Shown one piece after another: positions 18,725 through 28,084 of a stretch of 64,000 nt of DNA. Position numbers and translations under genes: made by a program. Origin of the DNA: Micavibrio sp. Lineage in GTDB: Bacteria; Pseudomonadota; Alphaproteobacteria; Micavibrionales; Micavibrionaceae. A model generated the notes under the pieces. That model was given only the letters and a program-made list of their open reading frames with translations, was not told where the DNA came from and searched no databases. The stretch covers positions 310,001-374,000 of the forward strand of contig BQJE01000002.1 in NCBI GenBank assembly GCA_021604545.1, in the 5' to 3' direction. The number at the start of each line of letters is the position of its first letter. Position 1 is the stretch's first letter.

Positions 18725-19634
18725 ACTCAGGCAGGTTGATGGCGATGTTTCGATCGGTTTTGATATGCAGACGGTCATATTGTCCTTTGACCAGATAATG
18801 CCGCTGAAAGCGATCACCGAAGCAGCCCGCAAGAGCGTGAAATACAAGCAAATAGCTGTTTCAATTGGTGAGGTGGGGGTTATCGAGCCGCCTGTCGTCA
18901 GCGGTAAGTGCCTGGAGGATGGGCGGTATATGCTGCTGGACGGGCATCTGCGAGTGGAAGTTCTTAGGAAGATGGGGAAAACGGAAGTAACCTGCCTTGT
19001 TTCCACAGACGATGAGTCTTTTACTTACAATAAACAGATTAGCCGGCTTTCCACCATTCAAGAGCACAGAATGATTGCAAAAGCCGTTGCACGAGGAATA
19101 TCAGAAGAAAAAATCGCTAAGGCTCTTAATGTCGATGTCGCAAGTATCGTGCGTAAAAAGAATCTGCTCAAAGATATCTGTTCCGAGGCGGTTGCAATGC
19201 TGAAAGACAAGACGGTTCCGGCTGAAGTATTCAACATTTTGCGCCGCATGAAACCTTTTCGTCAGGTCGAATCTGCGGGCCTTATGAATTCCGCTGGTAC
19301 CTATGCTACCTCTTATGCGCAGGCGCTGCTGGCAGCCACACCCAAAAACCAGCTTGCGGATCCAGAGAAGCCAAAGAAGGTAAAGGGATTGAGCGATGAG
19401 CAGATGGTGCGCATGGAAAACGAAATGGCCAATTTGCAGCGCGAGTTTCAGCTCATTGAGGAAAATTACAGCGCCGACATTCTGAATCTAACTCTGGCGA
19501 AGGGGTATCTGACAGCACTTCTGGGCAATGCCAAGGTCGTCCGTTATCTGGCTCAGCACCATTCGGAAATTTTATCGCAGTTTCAAAAAATATCTGAAAT
19601 GACCACTCTCGCTGGTAAAAACACAGAAGTGTAA
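18708..19634 (+). CDS. second ParB-like protein (RepB C-terminal-like)
   Basis: A 308-residue protein. An N-terminal ParB-like part contains LLDGHLRVEVLRKMG (box II variant) and the VSIGEVGVIEPPVVSG strand. A helix-turn-helix (EEKIAKALNVDVASIVRKKNLL) follows. The C-terminal 120 residues have helical character typical of the plasmid RepB C-terminal family (MKPFRQVE, LTLAKGYLTALL). AGGAAAGGACAG precedes the start. It works in tandem with the upstream ParB-like gene, possibly as a heteromeric DNA-binding pair. The precise role is unknown. Confidence 0.78.
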   Translation: MGKPRKLRQVDGDVSIGFDMQTVILSFDQIMPLKAITEAARKSVKYKQIAVSIGEVGVIEPPVVSGKCLEDGRYMLLDGHLRVEVLRKMGKTEVTCLVSTDDESFTYNKQISRLSTIQEHRMIAKAVARGISEEKIAKALNVDVASIVRKKNLLKDICSEAVAMLKDKTVPAEVFNILRRMKPFRQVESAGLMNSAGTYATSYAQALLAATPKNQLADPEKPKKVKGLSDEQMVRMENEMANLQREFQLIEENYSADILNLTLAKGYLTALLGNAKVVRYLAQHHSEILSQFQKISEMTTLAGKNTEV

Positions 19635-19868
19635 AAGTAAAACGGAAGATGAGCAGCCAATCTTATCTTTAAAAAATATTAGGACGATCTTTGTTGACGC
19701 GAGAATAAGAAATGTGATCTTATGAAAGGCAAGTGATTATTTCGCCCGTGTGGCCTCATGCCATACGGAGGGTTCTTAATCAGAGCACTGCGGAACATTC
19801 ACAAAATGGTGAGCCATAGAAACATTGTTTCTGGCTTGTGTTTTGTAATGTTAGAGCGGAGGCCTGAG

Positions 19869-21299
19869 ATGGAACGCAATGATACCCTTAAAATTCCAAA
19901 ACTGGAATCAATTCCCAAAAACACTGAAATTTGTTCACAGCAGCCGAGTCCTGATGTTGGTTGTGTGCCCGATAAATTTCCAAAGATAAACCCCTGTGAG
20001 TCAGGGATCGTTATGAAGGCACCTGGCGATCTTAAGCCTTGGCCGAATAATGCGCGCACACATTCCGAGAAGCAGCTTGCAAAAATAATGGCTAGTATCT
20101 CTGAGTATAGCTTCACGGCTCCTGTGTTAGCTGATGAGAACGGGAGAATACTAAGTGGGCATGGCCGCGTTGAAGGTGCCAAAAGGCTCAAGCTGGATGC
20201 TATTCCTGTCAGAGTTATTTGCGGTCTGACGGAGACTCAAAAGCGAGCCTATGTCATCGCTGATAATAAAATCGCAACGGAAGCTGGCTGGGACACAAAT
20301 CTGCTCAACATAGAATTTCAAGCTCTGATGGAAGATGACTTCAAGATCGAACTGACTGGTTTTGATACAGCAGAAATCGATGTCGCTCTTGAGGGCGTAG
20401 AAGAGCCGGAACCTGGTGATCCGGATGATCTTCAGCCGGAGGATGTTTCCGAAGAGGTTGTGACGCGCGAGGGCGATGTCTGGCTTGCCGGAAATCATCG
20501 CATAATCTGCGGTAACGCTCTGAATTCAACGTCGTATATCTCCCTTATGCAGGGTGAGTATGCGCAGATGGTTTTTACCGATCCCCCGTATAATGTAAAA
20601 ATTCATAATAATGTCTGCGGTAGCGGCGACATCAAGCATAAGGAATTCGCTATGGCGTCCGGTGAAATGTCACCGGATGAGTTCACAGGATTCCTGAATA
20701 CGTCCCTCAAGCTCACTGTCGAACACACTCAGGACGGCGCCATTATCTATAGCTGCATGGATTGGCGGCATATGCGCGAAATTCAGGAGGCTGCAGAACC
20801 TGTGCTCGGACCGATGCGGCAGTTATGCGTCTGGGTTAAGGACAATGGCGGCATGGGCACATTTTATCGCAGTCAGCATGAGTTTATCCCTGTGTTCAAA
20901 AATGGCAACGCGCCCCATATCAACAATTTCGAGCTCGGCCAGCATGGCCGGTACAGGACCAATGTCTGGAATTATCCGGGCGTCAATACCTTTAAGGGCA
21001 AGGGGCATGAGTTGTTGGCATTGCACCCCACGGTCAAGCCGGTCAGCCTTGTCGCCGATGCGATCCGTGATTGCAGCCACCGCAAGGGTATCATCCTGGA
21101 TCCCTTTGCCGGCAGCGGCACGATACTGGTGGCTGCCGAACGCACGGGCCGCTACGCGCGGGCGATTGAGCTTGATCCGCAATATGTTGATGTCTCCATC
21201 CTGCGCTGGCAGCGCGTGAGTGGCAAACAGGCCATCCTTGAATCCACAGGTCAGAGCTGGGAGCAGGTTCGCGCTGAACGGCTTTCAACGCAGGATTAG
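19869..21299 (+). CDS. ParB-domain / DNA methyltransferase fusion
   Basis: A 476-residue fusion. Residues 35-130 are a ParB/Srx fold (GRILSGHGRVEGAKRL, AYVIADNKIA). Residues 190-460 are an N6-adenine or N4-cytosine methyltransferase with DPPYN near residue 237 and the SAM loop DPFAGSGTILVAA near the C-terminus. The order, catalytic DPPY before the SAM loop, is that of the beta class. Such orphan methylases on phages protect or mark DNA. The start at 19869 is chosen from GGAGG seven bases upstream. No cognate restriction gene is adjacent; the type I system is a separate unit. Confidence 0.85.
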   Translation: MERNDTLKIPKLESIPKNTEICSQQPSPDVGCVPDKFPKINPCESGIVMKAPGDLKPWPNNARTHSEKQLAKIMASISEYSFTAPVLADENGRILSGHGRVEGAKRLKLDAIPVRVICGLTETQKRAYVIADNKIATEAGWDTNLLNIEFQALMEDDFKIELTGFDTAEIDVALEGVEEPEPGDPDDLQPEDVSEEVVTREGDVWLAGNHRIICGNALNSTSYISLMQGEYAQMVFTDPPYNVKIHNNVCGSGDIKHKEFAMASGEMSPDEFTGFLNTSLKLTVEHTQDGAIIYSCMDWRHMREIQEAAEPVLGPMRQLCVWVKDNGGMGTFYRSQHEFIPVFKNGNAPHINNFELGQHGRYRTNVWNYPGVNTFKGKGHELLALHPTVKPVSLVADAIRDCSHRKGIILDPFAGSGTILVAAERTGRYARAIELDPQYVDVSILRWQRVSGKQAILESTGQSWEQVRAERLSTQD

Positions 21300-21309
21300 G
21301 AGGTGTGCC

Positions 21310-21714
21310 ATGGCCTATGAAGTCGGTTATCGCCGTCCTCCCAAGAAGACCCGGTTTAAAAAAGGTAATTCGGGCAACCCCAAAGGACGCCCAAAGGGCT
21401 CCAGCAACTTCCTAACGTTGCTGGAGCAGGAGCTGCAAAAGTCCATTACTGTTACCGAAGACGGTAAAAAGAAAACCATTACTCGTAAGCAGGCTATGGC
21501 GATGCGGATGGTGGCAGGGGCGTTGCAGGGCGATCAAAAATCTTTATTCACCTTGGTGGAGATTCTGCGTCGTACGGGTCATTTCGAAGAAACCGATATT
21601 GATGGTCTGCTACCGGATGATTACGAAAGCATCCTCGATTCATACGTTGAGAAGAGACAAAAAAGCAGCGCGAAGAAAACGCGCAAAGCATCGCAGGAGA
21701 AGAACCCATCATGA
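21310..21714 (+). CDS. DUF5681 protein, probable small-terminase-like partner
   Basis: A 134-residue basic protein with the DUF5681 opening (PPKKTRFKKGNSGNPKGRPKG) and a helical C-terminal half (RKQAMAMRMVAGALQGDQKSLF). Genes of this family very often precede a terminase large subunit, and a DNA-recognition role like that of a small terminase has been inferred from context. AGGAGG precedes the ATG. Its stop overlaps the terminase start by 4 bp (ATGA). An upstream frame extension to 21220 overlaps the methylase gene and is rejected. Confidence 0.82.
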   Translation: MAYEVGYRRPPKKTRFKKGNSGNPKGRPKGSSNFLTLLEQELQKSITVTEDGKKKTITRKQAMAMRMVAGALQGDQKSLFTLVEILRRTGHFEETDIDGLLPDDYESILDSYVEKRQKSSAKKTRKASQEKNPS

Positions 21715-23132
21715 AATACTCAAAAAAGGAAGTCTATCTGGCAGCGCTACGCTCTGATTTCAAAGTGTTCCTGCAGCAGTCATTTAATACCGTGCACCCT
21801 GGAAGTCAGTTCATGGATAACTGGCATGTCGATGCGATCATTCATTGCCTTGAATCAAGCATAAATGGCGAGATGCCACGGCTGATTATAAATCTGCCGC
21901 CGCGGCATCTTAAATCCTTCATCGTATCCGTAGCCTTGCCCGCTTTCATTCTGGGCATGGATCCAACAGCCAAAATCATCTGTGTTAGTTACTCGGATGA
22001 TCTAGCGAAGACGTTGTCGCGGGCCTTTGTCAGAGTTATTGAAAGCGAGTGGTATCAAAAGGTCTTTCCTCATGTCCAGCCAAAAAAAATGACCGAAAGG
22101 GAGTTTGAGACCGATGAGGGTGGTTTCCGTTATGCAACATCAGTTGGTGGTACCCTGACCGGGCGTGGCGGTGATTTTATCATTATCGATGATCCTATCA
22201 AGCCCGAGAGTGCGCAGTCTGAGACAACCAGGGTATCAACGAACGAATGGTATAAGAACACGCTGCTCAGCCGCCTTGATGATAAGGAAAGAGGTGTGAT
22301 CATTCTCGTCATGCAACGCCTGCACATCAATGATTTAACAGGGTTCGTTGAGGCTGGTGGTGGCTTTCACAAGATTTCCTTTCCAGCGATTGCCACGAAG
22401 GATGAACGTATCCCTATTAGTGATACGGAAGTTTATGTCCGCAGGGAAGGAGAAGCTCTCCATGAGGAACGGGAGGGGATCAGGCTATTGACGCGGCTCC
22501 GAGATGAACTGGGCGCTTTCAACTTTTCATCACAGTATCAGCAGGCACCTGAATGTCCTGAAGGCGCCATGTTCAAACGAAAATGGCTAAAAATCATTGA
22601 TCATTTGCCCCAGGTCACACCTGATGGGTTACTAACAGTCAGTATCGATACGGCACAGTCCACCGCGGAAACGGCTGATTATTCTGCTATTAGCTTGCTT
22701 TACTCTGATGAGAGTGGTCACTACGTTATCTTTGCAGACCGAGGCCGGTGGGATTATGAAACGCTATTGGCAAAGGCTCTATGGTATGGGAAACGTTATG
22801 GCCGGGACATTATTTATGTCGTTGAAGCAGCCAGCAACGGGATATCACTGATTAACTCTCTGAGAAAAGCAGGTCTGAACTGTTTTCATTATTATCCTAA
22901 GGATGACAAGGGTGTACGCGCAGCCTATGCGCTTCCTGTAATCCATTCGGGCCGTCTTCATATCATTGACAGAGAAGGCCATAACGATTGGGTCGAGCCC
23001 TATATAAACGAACTCGTGAGCTTCCCGCATGGGCGCTACGACGATCAGGTCGACAGTCTCGTGCAGGTTTTGATCTGGGCAGAGCGGCGCGTAAATACCA
23101 TGGGACACTATCTTCGAGCTGGAAGTCTCTAA
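21711..23132 (+). CDS. phage terminase large subunit
   Basis: A 473-residue packaging motor subunit. Walker A is the variant NLPPRHLKS near residue 64, and Walker B is FIIIDDPI near residue 157. The coupling motif SVGGTLTGRGGD precedes it. The C-terminal RNase H-fold nuclease has acidic motifs SIDTAQ, VVEAAS and YDDQVDSL. All appear intact. No capsid, portal or tail genes follow, so the module cannot package itself. It would need a helper, or the protein has another use. It converges with the next gene, overlapping 4 bp. Confidence 0.9.
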   Translation: MKYSKKEVYLAALRSDFKVFLQQSFNTVHPGSQFMDNWHVDAIIHCLESSINGEMPRLIINLPPRHLKSFIVSVALPAFILGMDPTAKIICVSYSDDLAKTLSRAFVRVIESEWYQKVFPHVQPKKMTEREFETDEGGFRYATSVGGTLTGRGGDFIIIDDPIKPESAQSETTRVSTNEWYKNTLLSRLDDKERGVIILVMQRLHINDLTGFVEAGGGFHKISFPAIATKDERIPISDTEVYVRREGEALHEEREGIRLLTRLRDELGAFNFSSQYQQAPECPEGAMFKRKWLKIIDHLPQVTPDGLLTVSIDTAQSTAETADYSAISLLYSDESGHYVIFADRGRWDYETLLAKALWYGKRYGRDIIYVVEAASNGISLINSLRKAGLNCFHYYPKDDKGVRAAYALPVIHSGRLHIIDREGHNDWVEPYINELVSFPHGRYDDQVDSLVQVLIWAERRVNTMGHYLRAGSL

Positions 23133-24346
23133 GCTGCTTCCTCAGATGAGAAGTAGTTTTCAGCTTCCTGGGTTACATCGCACATAGCCTTCACCACTTC
23201 TTCTGCTTTGCCATGCAGAGAGCTAATAGGAAGTGGTTTGCCATCAACCTTGATATCAGCAGAGCTGGCAAAAGTCTTTATGGTAGCCCCCGGTACCAAA
23301 GCGGCTATACGGTCTAGGTAGGTGCGGGCAAGGTGCTGCCATTTTGGATCTTTCCATTGCTTATTCGGTACGCCCCAGAACTGAGCGGTTGTTGGTGTTA
23401 CATACATAAGGTGGATTTGCCCGCCATCAGGGACCGGCGCCTTGATCATGAGTGATTCACCACGGTTTCCGGCCTGTACATCGATTGGTAGATCGGACAG
23501 TTTGTTTATAAAATCTTTAAGCCAGGTTACATTATGCGGATCGTTCTGGGCCATGAGTTCATAGAATTCATCGGTGGACAGCGATGTTTTTTCGACCGTT
23601 TCACTGATCACCGGGGCCGGTGCTGCTACGGATATTTTACCTCCTTGTGCGGTAACAACCGTAACATGACGCTCTATCGTCTGGGTTTTAGCCAGCACCT
23701 GTGGCAGGGCAAGTATGGATCCATCCGGCAATGTAAAAAGCTTGATCTCGACCATGCCGAAAGCGTAGCGCAGGCTATGGTGCATGAGGTAACCTGCCAG
23801 AGCCGCCATTTCCTCTCTGATGCCATCGCCCAGGATCAGAAGCAGGAAGCGTCCTTCGCGCAGATTACGGGATACGCGGTCGACGAATGTCTGTTCTTCC
23901 GGCGAACCAGCCACATATTCTGCTACGATTTCGTGCAGCGGGTTTGATCCCCAGGCGTGGTCTTTGATCTGTTTGCGGATCTCCTTGTTGATGTCTTCGT
24001 AGGATAGGGCAGCAAAATCCTTGGCATACTCCAGGATCTGAGCTACGACCTTGCGCCGTGCTTCCTGGTTTTTCCAGAGCTTGACCTCGACAAGGACAGG
24101 ATAACCTTCTGGCGTAATATAGAAGTTATCCAGATATCCGGAAGGCACAGGAAATTCCCGCAACACAGGCACCAGGTTATCGAAGCAGGCTTCAACTTCG
24201 CCGGCTGGAACAAGCTCCGGGTGGGCGTGGATAAGATTTTGCAACCAATCTTCGTTATAGGGTGGTTTTTCGAGCGAGACCGGTTCAAGGCCAGCTGATG
24301 CCTGGTCTTTCTGATTTAAATTCTGTATAAGCAACGGCTTGGTCAT
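23129..24346 (-). CDS. PD-(D/E)XK nuclease-fold protein, function unknown
   Basis: A 405-residue protein. Residues 60-120 contain GYLDNFYI, VLVEVKLW and RKVVAQILEYAKDF, the Asp / Glu-x-Lys core plus following helix of a PD-(D/E)XK nuclease, similar to NucS-like or Mrr-like enzymes. The C-terminal half has no recognised motif. It stands alone on the minus strand and is divergent from a small XRE regulator, with operator-like repeats between them. A restriction or damage-response role is plausible, but the substrate is unknown. Confidence 0.6.
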   Translation of the reverse strand: MTKPLLIQNLNQKDQASAGLEPVSLEKPPYNEDWLQNLIHAHPELVPAGEVEACFDNLVPVLREFPVPSGYLDNFYITPEGYPVLVEVKLWKNQEARRKVVAQILEYAKDFAALSYEDINKEIRKQIKDHAWGSNPLHEIVAEYVAGSPEEQTFVDRVSRNLREGRFLLLILGDGIREEMAALAGYLMHHSLRYAFGMVEIKLFTLPDGSILALPQVLAKTQTIERHVTVVTAQGGKISVAAPAPVISETVEKTSLSTDEFYELMAQNDPHNVTWLKDFINKLSDLPIDVQAGNRGESLMIKAPVPDGGQIHLMYVTPTTAQFWGVPNKQWKDPKWQHLARTYLDRIAALVPGATIKTFASSADIKVDGKPLPISSLHGKAEEVVKAMCDVTQEAENYFSSEEAA

Positions 24347-24364
24347 GGCATATCCTTCAAAAAT

Positions 24365-24441
24365 TGTGACCTGTAGTCTTCAATACAGTGGCGCATATAT
24401 CAAGTTCTTTGTGACGAGTAGGCTGTAGACGATAAGTCACA
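24365..24441. promoter_or_regulatory. repeat-rich control region between XRE gene and nuclease gene
   Basis: Two copies of TGTGAC (24365-24370 and 24410-24415) and an inverted GTCACA (24436-24441) lie between the divergent starts. Two direct CTGTAG(T/A)C motifs (24371-24378, 24423-24430) lie among them. The layout resembles the operators of small controller proteins. Assignment is inferred from position. Confidence 0.4.
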
Positions 24442-24460
24442 GATATTGCCTGCTTTTTCT

Positions 24461-24676
24461 ATGAATGTTTCTAAAAAGCTCGGTGCTAGGATTCAGAAAT
24501 TAAGGACGGGCAGGGGCCTTTCCCAAGAAGAACTGGCCTTTGAAGCCGGCCTGCACCGCACCTATATCAGCCACGTTGAGCGCGGCAGCCGGAATATTAC
24601 TGTCGTTGGTCTGTGTAAGATTGCGAAGGGCCTTGGAATGGATCCTTCTGAAATTCTTAAAAACATTAGGCTTTAA
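24461..24676 (+). CDS. XRE-family helix-turn-helix protein, controller-like
   Basis: A 71-residue protein consisting only of a lambda-repressor-type domain. Helices 2 and 3 read LSQEELAFEAGLHRTYISHVE, followed by RGSRNITV, close to restriction-modification controller (C) proteins. The start at 24461 is preferred to an upstream TTG. It diverges from the PD-(D/E)XK nuclease gene, so it likely controls that gene. It also ends only 10 bp from the convergent end of hsdR. Autoregulation through the nearby repeats is expected for this family but is not shown. Confidence 0.78.
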   Translation: MNVSKKLGARIQKLRTGRGLSQEELAFEAGLHRTYISHVERGSRNITVVGLCKIAKGLGMDPSEILKNIRL

Positions 24677-24685
24677 GTGATAGAA

Positions 24686-27600
24686 TTAAGCTGCAGCCCG
24701 ACGTTGCACATCCTCTAAAATATTTATAAGCTTTATTACCTGATCCGGCTGAAAAATACCCTCAACACCCATATCATCAATATCTGTAAAGGGGCTTTCA
24801 TAAAGAAAACTTGGCTCCATAATGCCTTTTTCTGTAAGATAATTTATAACGAGATCTAGAAACTCGATCTGATCAGCAGAAAATGTTTCATCGCTTTGGA
24901 AGTCAGCAAAGGCTTTCTTGGCAGCCTCACGATCAAGACCAACAAGAGATCGGATAAACAAACCGAGTTTTATATTCTCTTGAAGTTTTTTCAAATCTTC
25001 CTGCGTCGCAATCCCAGCGTCAATAAACAAGCGCTCAATTTCTTTTATATCCTGGGGTGTAAGTGCTTCATTCAATCTGATCTTTTGAATAGCAATATGG
25101 TTTAAATTCTGTTGTAGGAAATGTTGAGCCTTGGCTTTGAAACGCTGCATATCTGTGCCAACAGATATGTTGGGTAAATCTACTTCCTCATGTTCGCCAA
25201 TCTCATCCTCAAAATTTGTAAAAACACGTGGACGATCTTTCTTTTCGATCAAATTGATGAGCCCACGTAAACGCTTCCGAACCATATCGAGCATCTGCAG
25301 TGTAACGTCTGTCCAAAATTCATCTTGCTGAACATCAAGAATAAGCTCCATTTCACGTGCCACCATGGGCACGTTTTGAAGCTCTTCTAGTGCTGATGCT
25401 GTTTTTATAATTTTCTTTTTGTAGCCGAGAAAACTCTTTTCACCGTTCAATAAAGCGAGTTGCGATCTTAGCACGAGCAAATCAAATTGTTTGGCAGCCG
25501 TATCATCGTCAACAACACTGCTGGGCAAATCTGACAGACATTCGATCAGTTCTGTTTTTTCATCTAGGCCAAGCCTATTCCAAATATCTTCATCCTGATA
25601 TTTTTCGACATAACGTCTTCGAGGACGGACGACAAAATTGCCCAAATTCATTCCCATTACTTCATCTTGAAGATGGCTGGAAATATCATTTCTTAAGGTC
25701 TTTGTTGCATCGTCCGTTAACTGTGATGTTCCGTCTATATTACTCATCAATTCGACCCGTGCCTCAAAAAGCCTTTGGCTGAGAGATTCTCCGCCTGCAC
25801 CATCGGATAAATCAGGATTTTGATTGAAAAATTCAAAATTGTGACAGATATCAAAAATCTGAAAATTTTGTTTATGCTGGCCCGGACCAAACAAATCAGG
25901 GCGCAAGCGTGTCCCACGGCCAATCATCTGCCAGAACTTAGTCTTAGAACGCACAACCTTAAAGAAAACCAAATTAACGACTTCCGGCACATCAATCCCT
26001 GTATCGAGCATATCCACTGAAACAGCGATATTCGGCATCTTGTCGGCTTCCGAAAAGTCGTCAATTAAAGACTGTGCATATTCGGTTTTGTAATCAATAA
26101 CACGCGCAAACTTACCTTTTAAATGCGGGTAATTGGCATCAAACCGATCAGCGATAAATTGTGCGTGTGGCGAGTTTTTAGCAAATATGATGGTTTTTCC
26201 TAAGGTTTCACCATCATCGACATACGTCCCGTGGGTCATCAGGTGCTTTAAAACTTTATCGACAGTGTCCTGATTAAATAGCCATTTGTTAACCGCCACA
26301 GGATCCACATAATCCGGTTTGTCACCATCCTCATCCCATTCTATAGCATCCCATTGTTCCTTTTCTTCATCGCTAAGATCATCATAACTAATACCTAGCG
26401 TTGGGAATTTAAGGGGAACAGATATCGCCTTTGGTGGCACCAGAAAACCATCTTTAATGGCATCGTCCAGATCATAGGCATCGGTCGGCACGCCACGCTC
26501 AAGATCAAAGAGTTCATAGGTGTCGCGATCAACTTCATCTTTTGGTGTAGCCGTTAATCCAACCAGCATAGAGTCGAAATAATCAAAAATAGCCCGGTAT
26601 TTACGGTAAACGGAGCGGTGCGCCTCATCAATGATAATCAGATCAAAATGACCGGGGCCGAACTGGCGAACGCCGCCATTCTTGGTTTCATTGATCAGTC
26701 CCATCATTGTCGGATATGTCGAAACATACACGCGGCCTTGCGTGTTTTTATCGGTGATCAGATTAACCGGTGCAGTGTTTGGCATGTGTGTTTTAAAGGC
26801 ATTCGTGGCCTGATTAACCAATGCTACCCGATCAGCCAAAAAAAGAATGCGCTTTGCCCAGTTGGCACGCATTAAAAGATCCGACAATGCAATCACTGTC
26901 CGCGTTTTGCCTGAACCTGTCGCCATGACCAGCAATGCTTTGCGCGTGTTATCCTTTTCGAATGTTTCTGAAATACGGCGAATGGCGCGCGTTTGATAAT
27001 ACCGTCCGGCAATATCCTGATCAATTTTCTGCTGTGCCAATGGCTTTAATGTGGAACGGCGTTGTATAGCCAATTCCAGCTCATCACGCTTATAAAAACC
27101 TTGCACCTCGCGCGGGGGATAGCGTTTATCATCCCACATCCAATGCTCATAACCATTGGTATAAAAAATGATCGGGCGCTGGCCATATTGCGTTTCAAGG
27201 CAATCAGCATATAGCTCAGCCTGTCTTTGCCCTTCACGTGGATCACGTTTTGTGCGCTTGGCTTCCACAACAGCCAGTGGCTTGCCGTCTTTGCCCCACA
27301 GCACATAATCGACAAAGCCTTTTCCCTTATTGTTTGGCATACCAGTAACCTGGAATTCGCGATCTTCAGGTTTATCCAGTGGCCAACCCGCTTCATTGAG
27401 CAATAAGTCGATAAACGCATCTCGTGTTTCAGCTTCATTATAGTCATGTTCATCAGGAATCGCCGTATTGGCTTTCTTGACAGACGAAATTTTGTCCTGC
27501 AACCGTTTAATCTCGGCCTCAAGAGCCTTCCGGCCTTCTTCGCTTTTTTTACGTTCTTTCTCAGCCTGCTGCTGCGCCTTTAAGCTTTCCTGATATTGTT

Positions 27601-28081
27601 TTTCAATGGCCTGTAAACGGCCCAACGTTTTGGCTTCCACCTGTTTTGTTTGCGGCAAAGCATCAGCAGAAAAAGTAATGTTAGCTTCTGGCTTGTTACC
27701 TTTCGCATAGGTGCGCACGAGCCAATAAGAGAAGTGAAACAGCTCCCGCAGCGCTGTAACCGCGCGCGGCTGTCCTATAGCTTTGGTTTCATGTACAGCC
27801 ATATTGCCGAGGTCTTTGATAATCTTGGCCTTTGTGACCAATGCCTGACCAGCAAGATTGCGGAAGCTTGGCTCATGAATCAGGGCAGATAATGTCGTTT
27901 CATAAGGCGAGCGCAGCGATTTATCGCTTCTGTACATCCATTTGATAGCGGTCTCCAGCGAAAGACGCGCATGGAAACACGCACTACGCGGATCTGACAG
28001 CGCCAATTCCTCCGCCCGGCGTGCGTGTTTATAAATTTCTATAAATTCAGTCTGTAGAAAATAAAATTGTGATGCTGCCAT
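24686..28081 (-). CDS. hsdR: type I restriction enzyme R subunit with N-terminal DUF4145/HEPN-like domain
   Basis: A 1131-residue protein. Residues 1-130 are a helical DUF4145/HEPN-like region (CFHARLSLETAIKWMY, LGNMAVHE). Residues 150-205 are coiled coil. The HsdR nuclease core is near 255-290 (FVDYVLWG, AVVEAKRTKRDP). The helicase has Walker A MATGSGKT near 390, IIIDEAHRS, and ATPKD, with motif VI-type MIGRGTRLRP. The C-terminal third would contact the methylase. It cleaves DNA that lacks the HsdMS mark, using ATP-driven translocation. It is the last gene of the WYL - hsdM - hsdS - Abi-like - hsdR operon. Confidence 0.93.
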   Translation of the reverse strand: MAASQFYFLQTEFIEIYKHARRAEELALSDPRSACFHARLSLETAIKWMYRSDKSLRSPYETTLSALIHEPSFRNLAGQALVTKAKIIKDLGNMAVHETKAIGQPRAVTALRELFHFSYWLVRTYAKGNKPEANITFSADALPQTKQVEAKTLGRLQAIEKQYQESLKAQQQAEKERKKSEEGRKALEAEIKRLQDKISSVKKANTAIPDEHDYNEAETRDAFIDLLLNEAGWPLDKPEDREFQVTGMPNNKGKGFVDYVLWGKDGKPLAVVEAKRTKRDPREGQRQAELYADCLETQYGQRPIIFYTNGYEHWMWDDKRYPPREVQGFYKRDELELAIQRRSTLKPLAQQKIDQDIAGRYYQTRAIRRISETFEKDNTRKALLVMATGSGKTRTVIALSDLLMRANWAKRILFLADRVALVNQATNAFKTHMPNTAPVNLITDKNTQGRVYVSTYPTMMGLINETKNGGVRQFGPGHFDLIIIDEAHRSVYRKYRAIFDYFDSMLVGLTATPKDEVDRDTYELFDLERGVPTDAYDLDDAIKDGFLVPPKAISVPLKFPTLGISYDDLSDEEKEQWDAIEWDEDGDKPDYVDPVAVNKWLFNQDTVDKVLKHLMTHGTYVDDGETLGKTIIFAKNSPHAQFIADRFDANYPHLKGKFARVIDYKTEYAQSLIDDFSEADKMPNIAVSVDMLDTGIDVPEVVNLVFFKVVRSKTKFWQMIGRGTRLRPDLFGPGQHKQNFQIFDICHNFEFFNQNPDLSDGAGGESLSQRLFEARVELMSNIDGTSQLTDDATKTLRNDISSHLQDEVMGMNLGNFVVRPRRRYVEKYQDEDIWNRLGLDEKTELIECLSDLPSSVVDDDTAAKQFDLLVLRSQLALLNGEKSFLGYKKKIIKTASALEELQNVPMVAREMELILDVQQDEFWTDVTLQMLDMVRKRLRGLINLIEKKDRPRVFTNFEDEIGEHEEVDLPNISVGTDMQRFKAKAQHFLQQNLNHIAIQKIRLNEALTPQDIKEIERLFIDAGIATQEDLKKLQENIKLGLFIRSLVGLDREAAKKAFADFQSDETFSADQIEFLDLVINYLTEKGIMEPSFLYESPFTDIDDMGVEGIFQPDQVIKLINILEDVQRRAAA

Positions 28082-28084
28082 GCT

